DNA from: P52-10 sp041397365
Lineage (GTDB): Bacteria; Pseudomonadota; Alphaproteobacteria; Rhizobiales; Xanthobacteraceae
DNA length: 64,000 nucleotides
Reading direction: 5' to 3'
NCBI GenBank assembly: GCA_041397365.1
Contig: JAWKWT010000002.1
Span: forward strand, 310,001 to 374,000
Positions 35,173 through 43,021 of this stretch are shown one piece after another (positions within the stretch are counted from its first letter, which is position 1; every line of letters starts with the position of its first letter). The translations under genes and the position numbers were made by a program. The notes below the pieces were generated by a model, which ran no database searches, was not told the DNA's origin, and worked only from the letters and a program-made list of their open reading frames with translations.

Positions 35173-36048
35173 ATGAACCTCCGATCCCTGCAATGTTTCG
35201 TGGCGCTGGCCGAAGAACTGAATTTCAGCCGCGCGGCGCGCCGGCTGAACATGTCGCAACCGCCGCTCACCCAGCACATCAAGAAGCTGGAACGGGAGCT
35301 GAACGCGCAATTGTTTCATCGAACCAAGCGAACGGTCCGCATCTCCGACGTGGGAGCCTCGCTGCTCGACACCGCGCGCTCGCTGGTCGCCCAGGCCGAG
35401 GGCCTGCCGCAGCTCGCGCGGCGTGCCGAGATCGACGGCTGCGGATATCTTCGCGCCGGCTTTGTCGCGTCCGCGATCTTCACCGAGGTCCGGCAGATGT
35501 ACACGAAGCTGTCGTCCGACATGTCCGGCATCGTCACCATGTGGTACGAGCTGAACTCTGCGGAGCAGATCGAGGCGCTTCGCAACGAGGCGCTGGACCT
35601 CGCCTTCGTCTATCTGCCGGTCGATTGCGACGAACTGGAAGTCCGCCCTCTCGTTCGCGACCCGCTCGTGATCGCCGTTCCCGAACATCATCGCTTCGCG
35701 AAGCGCAGCAAGGTCACGTTGAGCGCGCTGCGCAACGACCGCTTCGTGTTGCAGGCCCGGCATCTGTCGCCGGGACTCTACGATCGAATCCTCTCAGCCT
35801 GTCACGCAGCGGGGATCAGTCCGGCCGTCCCGCATCAGCCGCGGCACATGCTTTCGATTCTGAGCCTTGTCTCAATGGGAGCCGGCGTGACATTCCTTCC
35901 ACGTTCGCTTGCCGGCGCGAGCTTTCCGGGAGTGACCTTTCTCGACATTTCCGGTGATACGCCGTCGATCGAAATCGCGGTCGCGTGGAATCCCGCCAAC
36001 AGGTCCGCAACCTTGAGCAAGGCGCTCGAGCGGCTTCTTTTGGCGTAG
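35173..36048 (+). CDS. LysR family transcriptional regulator
   Basis: This 291-residue regulator has the LysR helix-turn-helix: MNLRSLQCFVALAEELNFSR, AARRLNMSQPPLTQHIKKLE, LNAQLFHRTKRTVRISDVGA. A periplasmic-binding-fold effector domain follows (about 90-290; RAGFVASAIFTEVRQMY, VRPLVRDPLVIAVPEHHRFA, VSMGAGVTFLPRSLA). The subgroup resembles BenM/CatR-type activators of aromatic-acid genes. It is divergent from the Bug gene across 135 bases with nested inverted repeats, the usual arrangement for a LysR protein and its target. Confidence 0.93.
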   Translation: MNLRSLQCFVALAEELNFSRAARRLNMSQPPLTQHIKKLERELNAQLFHRTKRTVRISDVGASLLDTARSLVAQAEGLPQLARRAEIDGCGYLRAGFVASAIFTEVRQMYTKLSSDMSGIVTMWYELNSAEQIEALRNEALDLAFVYLPVDCDELEVRPLVRDPLVIAVPEHHRFAKRSKVTLSALRNDRFVLQARHLSPGLYDRILSACHAAGISPAVPHQPRHMLSILSLVSMGAGVTFLPRSLAGASFPGVTFLDISGDTPSIEIAVAWNPANRSATLSKALERLLLA

Positions 36049-36109
36049 GACCAGATGCCGCCGCAAACGGGCAATTCGTGACACTCGCCGGCTCCGTCGC
36101 CGCCAGGCG

Positions 36110-37411
36110 TCACGGATTCTCCAGGCTGAACATTTTCGTATGATCGTCATAGGAGAATATTTCGGCGTACCGACCCCAGTCGGTGGCCGCGCGCAGCGTC
36201 CGGTTGGCCGCATCCGGAGTCATGTGGTCCTCCAGCTCATCGGAGAAGCGGCTCCACGGCGCATTGTGACTCGGGCGCTCGTCGAGGATACGACGGATAT
36301 GCGCGGCCAGCGCGACATAATTCGACAGATGCTTCGCGAACAGGCGCTTGCGTTCATCATTGTCCGCTTCTGCGAATAGCCTGCCCTCGGCCGTGAGCTT
36401 GATGTCGCCTCCCTCGACCTCGGCAAATCGCAGCATCTGAAGAGTCTCGGCGACCGGAAACAGATCGTCGATCTCCATATGCAGCGAGGCGGCAATGACC
36501 GGCAGGTCGGCTTCTCCATCATACGGAGACGCTGCGATGGTTTCGATCAGACCCGCCAGCAAATTCGACGACACCCGCGGCAGGATCGTTCCGATGCCTG
36601 CGCCGTGCGGACCCTCGCGGCGCACGCCGGCGGGTTCGGGTGCTGGTCTGGCCGTCATCTCAACATAAATGCTTTCGACAAGCGCGCGGAAATCCGGATC
36701 GAGACGCGCGCGCGGTTGCGGCAGATCGACCTTGATGTCCTTGAGGATGCGGCCCGGATTGCTGCCGAACACCAGAATCCGATCGCACATCAGGACCGCT
36801 TCCTCGATGTTGTGGGTGACGAGGATCACGCCTTTGATGGGAAGCTGGCCTTCCGACCACAATTCGAGAAAATCCGTGCGCAACGTCTCGGCCGTCAGCA
36901 CGTCGAGCGCGGAGAACGGCTCGTCCATCAAAAGAATATTGGGATGGACCACCAGCGCGCGGGCGAATCCGACCCGCTGACGCATGCCGCCCGACAATTC
37001 GCGCGGATAGGCGGACTCGAAGCCGTCGAGGCCGATCAGGTCGATCGCGTCGATCGCGCGGCGGCGGATTTCGTCGGGCGGCAGCCCAAGCGCCTCAAGC
37101 CCGAGCTGGACGTTTTCCAGCACGGTCAGCCATGGGAACAAGGCAAAGCTCTGAAACACCATGGCGATGCCGGGCGGCGGCTCCGTCACCGTCCGCCCGA
37201 GATAGCTGATCGAGCCGGCGACAGGAGACGAAAGCCCGGCGATCAATCGCAGCAGCGTCGACTTGCCGGAGCCGGATCGCCCGAGCAGGCCGACGATCTC
37301 GCCCTCGCGCAAGGTCAGGTCGATGCCGTCGAGCACGAGCAGCTCGCCACCATCGGGCTTGCGGAACGATTTGCGAATCCCCGAGAGGTTCAACAAAGGC
37401 GCGTCGTCCAT
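36110..37411 (-). CDS. NitT/TauT-type ABC transporter ATPase with C-terminal AAA-associated domain
   Basis: The 433-residue protein has a normal ABC ATPase half: Walker A GRSGSGKST (44-52), Q-loop VFQSFALFPWLTVLENVQLG, signature ELSGGMRQRVGFARAL, Walker B ILLMDEPFSALD, and the switch His in LVTHNIEEAVLM. The C-terminal part (about 270-433) is a helical AAA-associated domain with VIAASLHMEIDDLFPVAETL and GRYAEIFSYDDHTKMF, seen on some nitrate/sulfonate-type ATPases and thought to be regulatory. ATG 37411 has AAGGAA 8 bases upstream; an open frame extending further is out of register with the permease and rejected. A palindromic repeat separates it from the permease gene. Confidence 0.9.
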   Translation of the reverse strand: MDDAPLLNLSGIRKSFRKPDGGELLVLDGIDLTLREGEIVGLLGRSGSGKSTLLRLIAGLSSPVAGSISYLGRTVTEPPPGIAMVFQSFALFPWLTVLENVQLGLEALGLPPDEIRRRAIDAIDLIGLDGFESAYPRELSGGMRQRVGFARALVVHPNILLMDEPFSALDVLTAETLRTDFLELWSEGQLPIKGVILVTHNIEEAVLMCDRILVFGSNPGRILKDIKVDLPQPRARLDPDFRALVESIYVEMTARPAPEPAGVRREGPHGAGIGTILPRVSSNLLAGLIETIAASPYDGEADLPVIAASLHMEIDDLFPVAETLQMLRFAEVEGGDIKLTAEGRLFAEADNDERKRLFAKHLSNYVALAAHIRRILDERPSHNAPWSRFSDELEDHMTPDAANRTLRAATDWGRYAEIFSYDDHTKMFSLENP

Positions 37412-37428
37412 GTGGCCGTTCCTTTTCT

Positions 37429-37477
37429 GAGCATGATCTGGTCCGAAAACCGGTTCCCACTTTTCGGGATCATGCTC
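37429..37477. repeat. Palindromic repeat copy inside the ABC operon
   Basis: A 49-base copy (GAGCATGATC to GATCATGCTC) sits between the permease stop and the ATPase start. The TAG stop of the permease is its outer edge. Being intercistronic, it could adjust the relative amounts of permease and ATPase mRNA. Confidence 0.9.
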
Positions 37478-39213
37478 TAACCAAGTCGAAACTTGCGTTC
37501 GGCGAACGCATAGAGCGGACGCCAGAAGACGCGATTGATGATGACGACGAACGCGCTCATCACCGCGATGCCGAGCACGATGCGGTGGAAGTCGCCGGCT
37601 TCCGTCGCCTCCGCGATATAGGCGCCGAGCCCGTGCGCCTTGAGTGTCGTATCGCCCCAGCTTGCGACCTCCGCGACGATGCTGGCGTTCCACGATCCGC
37701 CCGAAGCGGTGATCGCACCCGTCATGTAGAACGGAAACACCGCCGGCAGCGCGATCCGCCGCCACCAGAGCCAGCCGCGCACGCGAAGATTGACGCCGAT
37801 GTCGCGCATCTCGCTCGGGATCGTCGATGCGCCGGCGACGACGTTGAACAGGATGTACCATTGCGTGCCGAGGATCATCAGCGGGCTCAGCCAGATATCC
37901 GGATCGAGCCGCAGCACCACGATCGCGGAGACGGCGAGCGGAAACAGGAGATTGGCGGGGAACGCCGCCATGAACTGATCGACCGGCTGGGCGATCCGCG
38001 CCGCCCATGGCCGCAACCCGATCCAGACCCCGACCGGGACCCATACCAGGCTTGCGAGCGCGATCAGCACGAACACGCGCACGGCGGTGGCAAGGCCGAG
38101 CAGGACGGCCGTCCCCACTTCCGCCAATGTGATGCTGGCCAGCACGAATGTCGCGATCTTCCATGAAGCGACGAGGACGAGCCCGACAAGCGCCGCGTTC
38201 CAAAGCCGTTCCGACCAGACATTTTCGCGCGCGTCATCCGGCACGATGGCCGCGGGTCGAGACGACATCGGCAACGGCCGATAGCTCCACCGCCATGCGG
38301 CCGCCAGCGGGCGAACGGCCCACGCCACCAGCCGCGATCGGCGCAGCATGGTCAGCACCCAGGAGCGCGGCGGGGCGACGCCGGTTTCCTGCTCGAAGCG
38401 GAAGCGGTCGGCCCAGGCCACCAGCGGACGGAACAGAAGCTGGTCGTAGATAAGGATCACGATCAGCATGGCGACAATCGCCCAGCCGATCGCGCCGAGG
38501 TCGCGCCGCTCGATCGCCAGCGCGATATAGGAGCCGATGCCGGGCAGCGTCACGGTGGTGTTGCCGACGGTGATCGCTTCGGAGGCGACGACGAAGAACC
38601 AGCCGCCCGACATCGACATCATCATGTTCCAGATCAGCGGCGGCGCGGCGAACGCTGCTTCCAGCTTCCAGAAGCGCATCCAGGGGCTCAGACGGAACGA
38701 GCGCGACGCCTCGACAAGCTCCCGCGGCACGGTGCGCAGCGACTGGTAGAAGCTGAACGCCATGTTCCACGCCTGGCTGGTGAAGATGGCGAAGACGGCG
38801 GCGAATTCCGCGCCCAGCACCCGTCCCGGCGCGAGCGACATGAAGAAGACGACGGTGATCGAGATGAAGCCGAGGATCGGCACCGACTGCAAGATATCCA
38901 GCAGCGGAATCAGCACCTGCTCCGCGCGGCGGCTCTTGGCGGCCCAGGTCGCATAGGTAAAGGTGAAGAGAAGCGACAGCGCCATCGCCGCCAGCATCCG
39001 GAGCGAGGTGCGCAGCGCGTATTCCGGCAAGGCGGACGGTGATAGATCGATCACGACCGCGCCCGGCTCGGGCAAGGGTTGCAGCAGCCCCCGGCTCGCC
39101 TGCGCGAGCAGCACCATGCCGCCCAGCACCAAAAGCGCGGCGACGAGGTCCCAGACGATCGGAGCGTTGCGACGCCGGTTGTTCTTGTTGGGGATGGAGG
39201 CCGATGTCGTCAT
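37477..39213 (-). CDS. Fused double ABC permease (NitT/TauT-like)
   Basis: This 578-residue protein carries two binding-protein-dependent permease domains in one chain. The first has the EAA-type loop RTVPRELVEASRSFRLSPWM and MMMSMSGGWFFVVASEAITV. The second has STIPSEMRDIGVNLRVRGWL, WWRRIALPAVFPFYMTGAI and GGSWNASIVAEVASWGDTTL. About 12 membrane segments are visible, with a basic linker near residue 280-320. A fused permease needs no second permease gene, and the ATPase follows. No solute-binding protein gene is adjacent, so the system is incomplete here or uses a distant one. ATG 39213 starts just before MTTSASIPNKNN. Confidence 0.9.
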   Translation of the reverse strand: MTTSASIPNKNNRRRNAPIVWDLVAALLVLGGMVLLAQASRGLLQPLPEPGAVVIDLSPSALPEYALRTSLRMLAAMALSLLFTFTYATWAAKSRRAEQVLIPLLDILQSVPILGFISITVVFFMSLAPGRVLGAEFAAVFAIFTSQAWNMAFSFYQSLRTVPRELVEASRSFRLSPWMRFWKLEAAFAAPPLIWNMMMSMSGGWFFVVASEAITVGNTTVTLPGIGSYIALAIERRDLGAIGWAIVAMLIVILIYDQLLFRPLVAWADRFRFEQETGVAPPRSWVLTMLRRSRLVAWAVRPLAAAWRWSYRPLPMSSRPAAIVPDDARENVWSERLWNAALVGLVLVASWKIATFVLASITLAEVGTAVLLGLATAVRVFVLIALASLVWVPVGVWIGLRPWAARIAQPVDQFMAAFPANLLFPLAVSAIVVLRLDPDIWLSPLMILGTQWYILFNVVAGASTIPSEMRDIGVNLRVRGWLWWRRIALPAVFPFYMTGAITASGGSWNASIVAEVASWGDTTLKAHGLGAYIAEATEAGDFHRIVLGIAVMSAFVVIINRVFWRPLYAFAERKFRLG

Positions 39214-39536
39214 CGCGCCCCGGCCGCCGACTCTGAATAATTCGAGACGCGCCGAAGCCAAAAGGCCGGCGACAGTTCGACAAAATCACCGCATGGCGGA
39301 TTGGCGAAAACTGACATCATGCCCGCTCCTGTCCCGGATATGACAGGAACCGCCGGGCAGATCATGACCTACCGCGTTGCGTCCCGCCTGCTGGAAGGTC
39401 TACTGCCGTCGTTCATCATTCATCCCTGGGCGTGCGTATGGCCTGATGAAACGCCCCGCCCCCGTGTCGCCACGCGATAGCACTGTCATTTAGCCGAGTC
39501 ACGTACGACATCCGTTCAATCCGGGCGGAAAGGATT
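39214..39536. other. 323-base intergenic region between the ABC operon and the marR gene
   Basis: This region should carry the ABC-operon promoter. The only structure seen is an inverted repeat TCCTGTC-N8-GACAGGA at 39327-39348, a possible regulator site or hairpin. No convincing gene, RNA or mobile element is visible. Confidence 0.45.
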
Positions 39537-40181
39537 TTATGCCGCCGGCGCGAAGCGCCGCCAGTTCGCCGCTTGCGTCTCCTCGCCGGCGTCCTCCTGT
39601 TCCGGACAATTCAGCCGCAGATGGCGATCACCGAACGGCGCATCGACAAAGGCGCAGTGATGCGGCGCAGACGCGCCCTCATGCACATTCGGGCGGAAAT
39701 AACGGCAGGTCACGCACATCTTCTGCGGAGCGATGTCGCCGTTCTGCTGCATCGCCCGGATGATCTTGACCAGCATGCGCAGAAACGCGGCCTGTTCGGC
39801 AGGGTCCAGCGTTTCCACCGCACCGGTCAGAAACGCCGGCCAGTCGCGCGTCGCATCCGCCAACGCCTCGCCTGTCGGCGTGAGGCGCAGGCTGATCGAA
39901 CGCGGCTTCGCACCTGGCGCTTTCAGCACGAGGCCCTTGGCGACCAGCGTGTTCATCGCATCGCTCGCCGTCGGCGCGGAAACGCCGAGCCTGCCCGCGA
40001 CGATGCCGAGCGGCAGACCTTCGGGCGCGTCGCGGAGCAGTCCCAGCGCGTGGCCCTGCGTCGGCGTGACGCCGGCCGGGCCCGCGCCCTTCCAGGCGCG
40101 GCTTCGCAGCACATGGCCGATCCGGACAAGGCCGGCGGTCACGCGCCGGGCGATCGGCTCGCTGATCGTATCGAAGATCAA
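39537..40181 (-). CDS. MarR family regulator with C-terminal four-cysteine domain
   Basis: This 214-residue protein has a MarR winged helix (about 35-105; GVTPTQGHALGLLRDAPEGL, then LGVSAPTASDAMNTLVAKGL) and a C-terminal extension with four cysteines: Cys156 and Cys159 (KMCVTCRYF), Cys176 (PHHCAFVD) and Cys192 (RLNCPE). A C-x2-C-x16-C-x15-C array can hold an iron-sulfur cluster or zinc, so the protein may sense redox or metal. The TTG start has GGAGGG 6 bases upstream, and its TTGA overlaps the stop of yggS by 4 bases, so the two are translationally coupled. The palindrome at 40975-40987 is its likely operator. Confidence 0.85.
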   Translation of the reverse strand: MIFDTISEPIARRVTAGLVRIGHVLRSRAWKGAGPAGVTPTQGHALGLLRDAPEGLPLGIVAGRLGVSAPTASDAMNTLVAKGLVLKAPGAKPRSISLRLTPTGEALADATRDWPAFLTGAVETLDPAEQAAFLRMLVKIIRAMQQNGDIAPQKMCVTCRYFRPNVHEGASAPHHCAFVDAPFGDRHLRLNCPEQEDAGEETQAANWRRFAPAA

Positions 40182-40924
40182 GCGCCGCCCTCCCGCGTGC
40201 CGGCCGCGCCAGGCCAATAATGGGAGTCGGGGAACGGCCGCGGCCCGAACACTGCCTGCCCGACCCGCACGATCGTCGCGCCCTCCTCGATCGCCCATTC
40301 GTAATCGCCCGACATGCCCATCGAAAGCTCCGCCAGCGCATCGCCTTGCAGCGCTTCGGCCCGCGCACGATCGCGAACGTCCCGCAGCACGCGGAAGCAG
40401 CGGCGCACTTCGGCTTCATCGGGCGTGAAGGTCGCGAGCGTCATGAAACCTTTCGGCCTCAACGCGGTGAACGCCGGCAGCTCTTTCAGGAACGCCGCCA
40501 CCGCATCCGGCGTAAGGCCGTATTTGCTGGCCTCGCCCGAGGTGTTGACCTGCACCAGCACGTCGAGGCCGCGCCCGACCGCCTGAAGGCGGCGATCGAG
40601 GGTCGCGGCAAGCGAAAGGCGATCGAGCGACTGAAGTTCGTCGGCGAACTCCAGAACCTCCTTCACCTTGTTGCTTTGCAGATGGCCGATCATGCTCCAG
40701 CGGACCGGAGCGCCGGCGAGCGCAGCAGCCTTGCGTCGCCCCTCTTGCACTTTGTTCTCGCCGAGATCGCGCTGGCCCGCATCGATCGCCTCGCGGACCC
40801 GCTCCGGCGGGTTCGTCTTGGTCACGAGCACGAGGCGGACATCGCTCGCCGCGCGGCCCGCGCGGCCCGCAGCGGAACGAATTTTAGCCCGCACCTGATC
40901 GAGCTTATCCGCAATCCCAGACAT
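40178..40924 (-). CDS. yggS: YggS family PLP homeostasis protein
   Basis: This 248-residue TIM-barrel protein binds pyridoxal phosphate without known enzymatic activity and helps keep PLP and amino-acid pools in balance. Family marks are RLVLVTKTNPPERVREAIDA (PLP Lys in VTK), DLGENKVQEGRRK, WSMIGHLQSNKVKEV, LVQVNTSGEASKYGL and ELSMGMSGDYEWAIEEGATI with the terminal VRVGQAVFGPR. ATG 40924 has GGAAGGGAAG upstream. It is the first gene of a two-gene operon with the MarR gene and is divergent from the thioredoxin-like gene. Confidence 0.95.
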   Translation of the reverse strand: MSGIADKLDQVRAKIRSAAGRAGRAASDVRLVLVTKTNPPERVREAIDAGQRDLGENKVQEGRRKAAALAGAPVRWSMIGHLQSNKVKEVLEFADELQSLDRLSLAATLDRRLQAVGRGLDVLVQVNTSGEASKYGLTPDAVAAFLKELPAFTALRPKGFMTLATFTPDEAEVRRCFRVLRDVRDRARAEALQGDALAELSMGMSGDYEWAIEEGATIVRVGQAVFGPRPFPDSHYWPGAAGTREGGA

Positions 40925-40963
40925 CGCTTCCCTTCCGCCGGGGCCGTCGCACAACTTCGTCGC

Positions 40964-40992
40964 TTGACTCTATATTAGGACTCCTAAATATT
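40964..40992 (+). promoter_or_regulatory. Sigma70-type promoter for the thioredoxin-like gene
   Basis: TTGACT at 40964-40969, 17 bases, then AATATT at 40987-40992. The spacer is almost filled by the palindrome at 40975-40987, so a repressor there would exclude polymerase. Confidence 0.45.
40975..40987. promoter_or_regulatory. Perfect palindrome TTAGGACTCCTAA, candidate MarR operator
   Basis: TTAGGA-C-TCCTAA has two perfect 6-base arms in an AT-rich setting within the divergent gap of yggS-marR and the thioredoxin-like gene. Its position between -35 and -10 and the local MarR gene make repression by that MarR the natural hypothesis. Confidence 0.65.
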
Positions 40993-41070
40993 GAAGCCGT
41001 TTCAGCACCGAACCTTCAGAAGGGAAACCGCCCGGCGCCCGGCCACGGAAAGCCGCAAAGGATCTCCGCC

Positions 41071-41607
41071 ATGCACCCTCATGCCGCGCCGCCGCTGGTG
41101 ACGACCGATTGGCTCAACAGTCCAAAGCCGCTCGACATCCCCGATTTCGCGGGCCGCGTTCTTGTCATCCACGCTTTCCAGATGCTGTGTCCGGGCTGTG
41201 TCGCGCAGGGGTTGCCGCAGGCGCAGCGCATCGCGCAGACTTTTCCGGACGACAAACTCGCGGTGATCGGCCTGCACACGGTGTTCGAACATCGCGAAGC
41301 GCAGGGCACGCGCGCGGCGCTGGCGGCGTTCGCGCACGAATACCGGCTCGGCTTTCCGATCGGCATCGATCGCCAGGACGAGCGCATTCCGGCGACGATG
41401 CGCGCCTATGAGATGCAAGGGACGCCGACGCTCGTCATCGTCGATCGCAGCGGTCTTCGGCGCTTCCAACATTTCGGCCATGTCGAAGACCTGACGCTAG
41501 GCAGCATTCTCGGCACGCTGCTGGGCGAGCCGTTCGGCGGCGCTCGCGCGAGTGAGGTCTCCGCCGAGGGTTGCGGCAATACAGGCTGCGCGATCCGGCA
41601 GGCGTAA
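41071..41607 (+). CDS. Thioredoxin-like (TlpA/AhpC-TSA type) protein with CPGC motif
   Basis: This 178-residue protein has a thioredoxin fold with the redox motif MLCPGCVAQGLPQAQRI (Cys-Pro-Gly-Cys), IGLHTVFEHREAQG, GFPIGIDRQD and the cis-Pro segment YEMQGTPTLVIVDRSG. The tail has two more cysteines (EGCGNTGCAIRQA), which may join redox exchange. There is no signal peptide, so it should be cytosolic. AAGGA lies 9 bases before the ATG. It is divergent from yggS-marR and its promoter overlaps the palindrome, so it is probably the target of the four-Cys MarR. Substrate and partner are unknown. Confidence 0.88.
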   Translation: MHPHAAPPLVTTDWLNSPKPLDIPDFAGRVLVIHAFQMLCPGCVAQGLPQAQRIAQTFPDDKLAVIGLHTVFEHREAQGTRAALAAFAHEYRLGFPIGIDRQDERIPATMRAYEMQGTPTLVIVDRSGLRRFQHFGHVEDLTLGSILGTLLGEPFGGARASEVSAEGCGNTGCAIRQA

Positions 41608-41643
41608 GCGGCAGGCAGGAAGCGTCCCGTTGCCGCGCAGTGC

Positions 41644-42861
41644 TCACCACGTCGCGTCGAGCACCTCGCGCAGGAAATCCCGCTCCTTAACGAATTCCCG
41701 CTTCGGATCCGCGTTGAAATTCTTGAGCGACGCCTCAAGGATTTTCTCCGCGCTGGAGCGCGGGATGTCGAGTTCAGTCAAATTCGCCGGCAGGTCGATC
41801 GAGGCGAAAATCTTTTCGAGTTCGTCGGCGGCGCGGAATGGCGCTTCGGCCACCGGGTTCTTATCGGACCAGACGCCGAGCGCCCGCGCGATGCTGCACA
41901 TCGCCTCCGGGTCCCGATTACCGAGCTTGCGCATGACGACCGGCGTCATTGCGCAATGCGCGGCTCCTTGCGAAACATGCTCGTGAAGATGAAAGAGCGA
42001 CGCCGCAAACGCATAGACGACGCGGCTCACCCAGTGCCGCACCGGCGTCGCGCCATCATCGATTTCCCGGTTCTGCAAAAAGGACGCGACGCACAGATCG
42101 CTTCGCGCGGCGACATCCCTTGGGTCTTTCAGGCGCGGCAAAGCTTTGCTGACGATCTCGAAGACCTGCCGCCGTGTGTGGTCCGCGAGCGGCGTCGCGC
42201 GCGTGTAGCCCATGTTCATGACGGCGCGCCAATAGATCGTGCCGCAGCTCGAATGCAGCATCGAGACGGGCGCGGTCAAAAGCGCGTCATTGTCCCAGAA
42301 CAACGCCACCGGGCGGGTTTTCGGATCGAAGAACTCCATGCGGCCGCCATTGGCGGTCTTGACCGGCGAGCCCGCGCGATTCTGAGCCGACGAGCCCGCC
42401 GTAATGATGTTGATGATCGGCAGTTTGGGAGCCATCAGCTTCGGACTGATCGCCGGCATCCCCGGTGGGTATTGCGTGACCAGCTTCTCGATCGGCTCCT
42501 TCTCCGCGAGCAGGATCGCCGTCACCCGCGCACCCTGGATGACGCTGCCCGCGCCGACCGCGATCAGAAGGTCCGCGCCGACGTCGCGCGCCTTGTCGCG
42601 CGCGGCGACGACGTCCTCGATCGGCGTATCCTTGCCGATCTCGTCGAAAATGCCGGCGCACCGCTCGCCAAGCAGGGTCCGCACCCGCTTCACGAGGTCC
42701 GTTTTCCGCGACACCGAACGCCCGGAGATAACGAACACCCGCTTCGCGCCATGCCTCGCCACCTCGGCCGGCAGGCTCTCCAGCGCATCCTGCCCGCTAT
42801 AGACACGAACCGGATAGCTGACGAGGCGAAAGTCGTAAGAGTAATCGACTGAGGTGTTCAT
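41644..42861 (-). CDS. Iron-containing alcohol dehydrogenase family protein
   Basis: The 405-residue enzyme belongs to the group III (iron) dehydrogenases, related to maleylacetate reductase. It has LPAEVARHGAKRVFVISGRS, the nucleotide-binding LIAVGAGSVIQGARVTAILL (GGGS variant) and a C-terminal metal region ASLFHLHEHVSQGAAHCAMT. The His/Glu arrangement there is close to the family's H-x3-H and H ligands, but the usual upstream D-x3-H segment is atypical (SMLHSSCGTIYW). Substrate is unclear; maleylacetate or a hydroxy acid are options. ATG 42861 has GAGAGGG about 10 bases upstream. It is followed head-to-tail in orientation by the Bug and SDR genes upstream on the same strand. Confidence 0.8.
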   Translation of the reverse strand: MNTSVDYSYDFRLVSYPVRVYSGQDALESLPAEVARHGAKRVFVISGRSVSRKTDLVKRVRTLLGERCAGIFDEIGKDTPIEDVVAARDKARDVGADLLIAVGAGSVIQGARVTAILLAEKEPIEKLVTQYPPGMPAISPKLMAPKLPIINIITAGSSAQNRAGSPVKTANGGRMEFFDPKTRPVALFWDNDALLTAPVSMLHSSCGTIYWRAVMNMGYTRATPLADHTRRQVFEIVSKALPRLKDPRDVAARSDLCVASFLQNREIDDGATPVRHWVSRVVYAFAASLFHLHEHVSQGAAHCAMTPVVMRKLGNRDPEAMCSIARALGVWSDKNPVAEAPFRAADELEKIFASIDLPANLTELDIPRSSAEKILEASLKNFNADPKREFVKERDFLREVLDATW

Positions 42862-43021
42862 TTCTTCTGCTTGCCCTCTCCTTGCGGCAGACACCTGTCG
42901 CAAGATCATTGCGCGAGGTCACGACAAGGCAGGTTGATATCCCCGGCGCTTGCAAGGCGCAATGGCCCGGCCCAAAGCTCGCCGCTCGCAGCAGCGACCG
43001 GCCGGGCAGCCGCATCGAAGG

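Noticed and set aside
37412..38203. Upstream extension of the ABC ATPase frame to 697 residues
   Set aside because: The extension runs out of register through the permease gene and a repeat. The ATPase starts cleanly at 37411 with a ribosome site.
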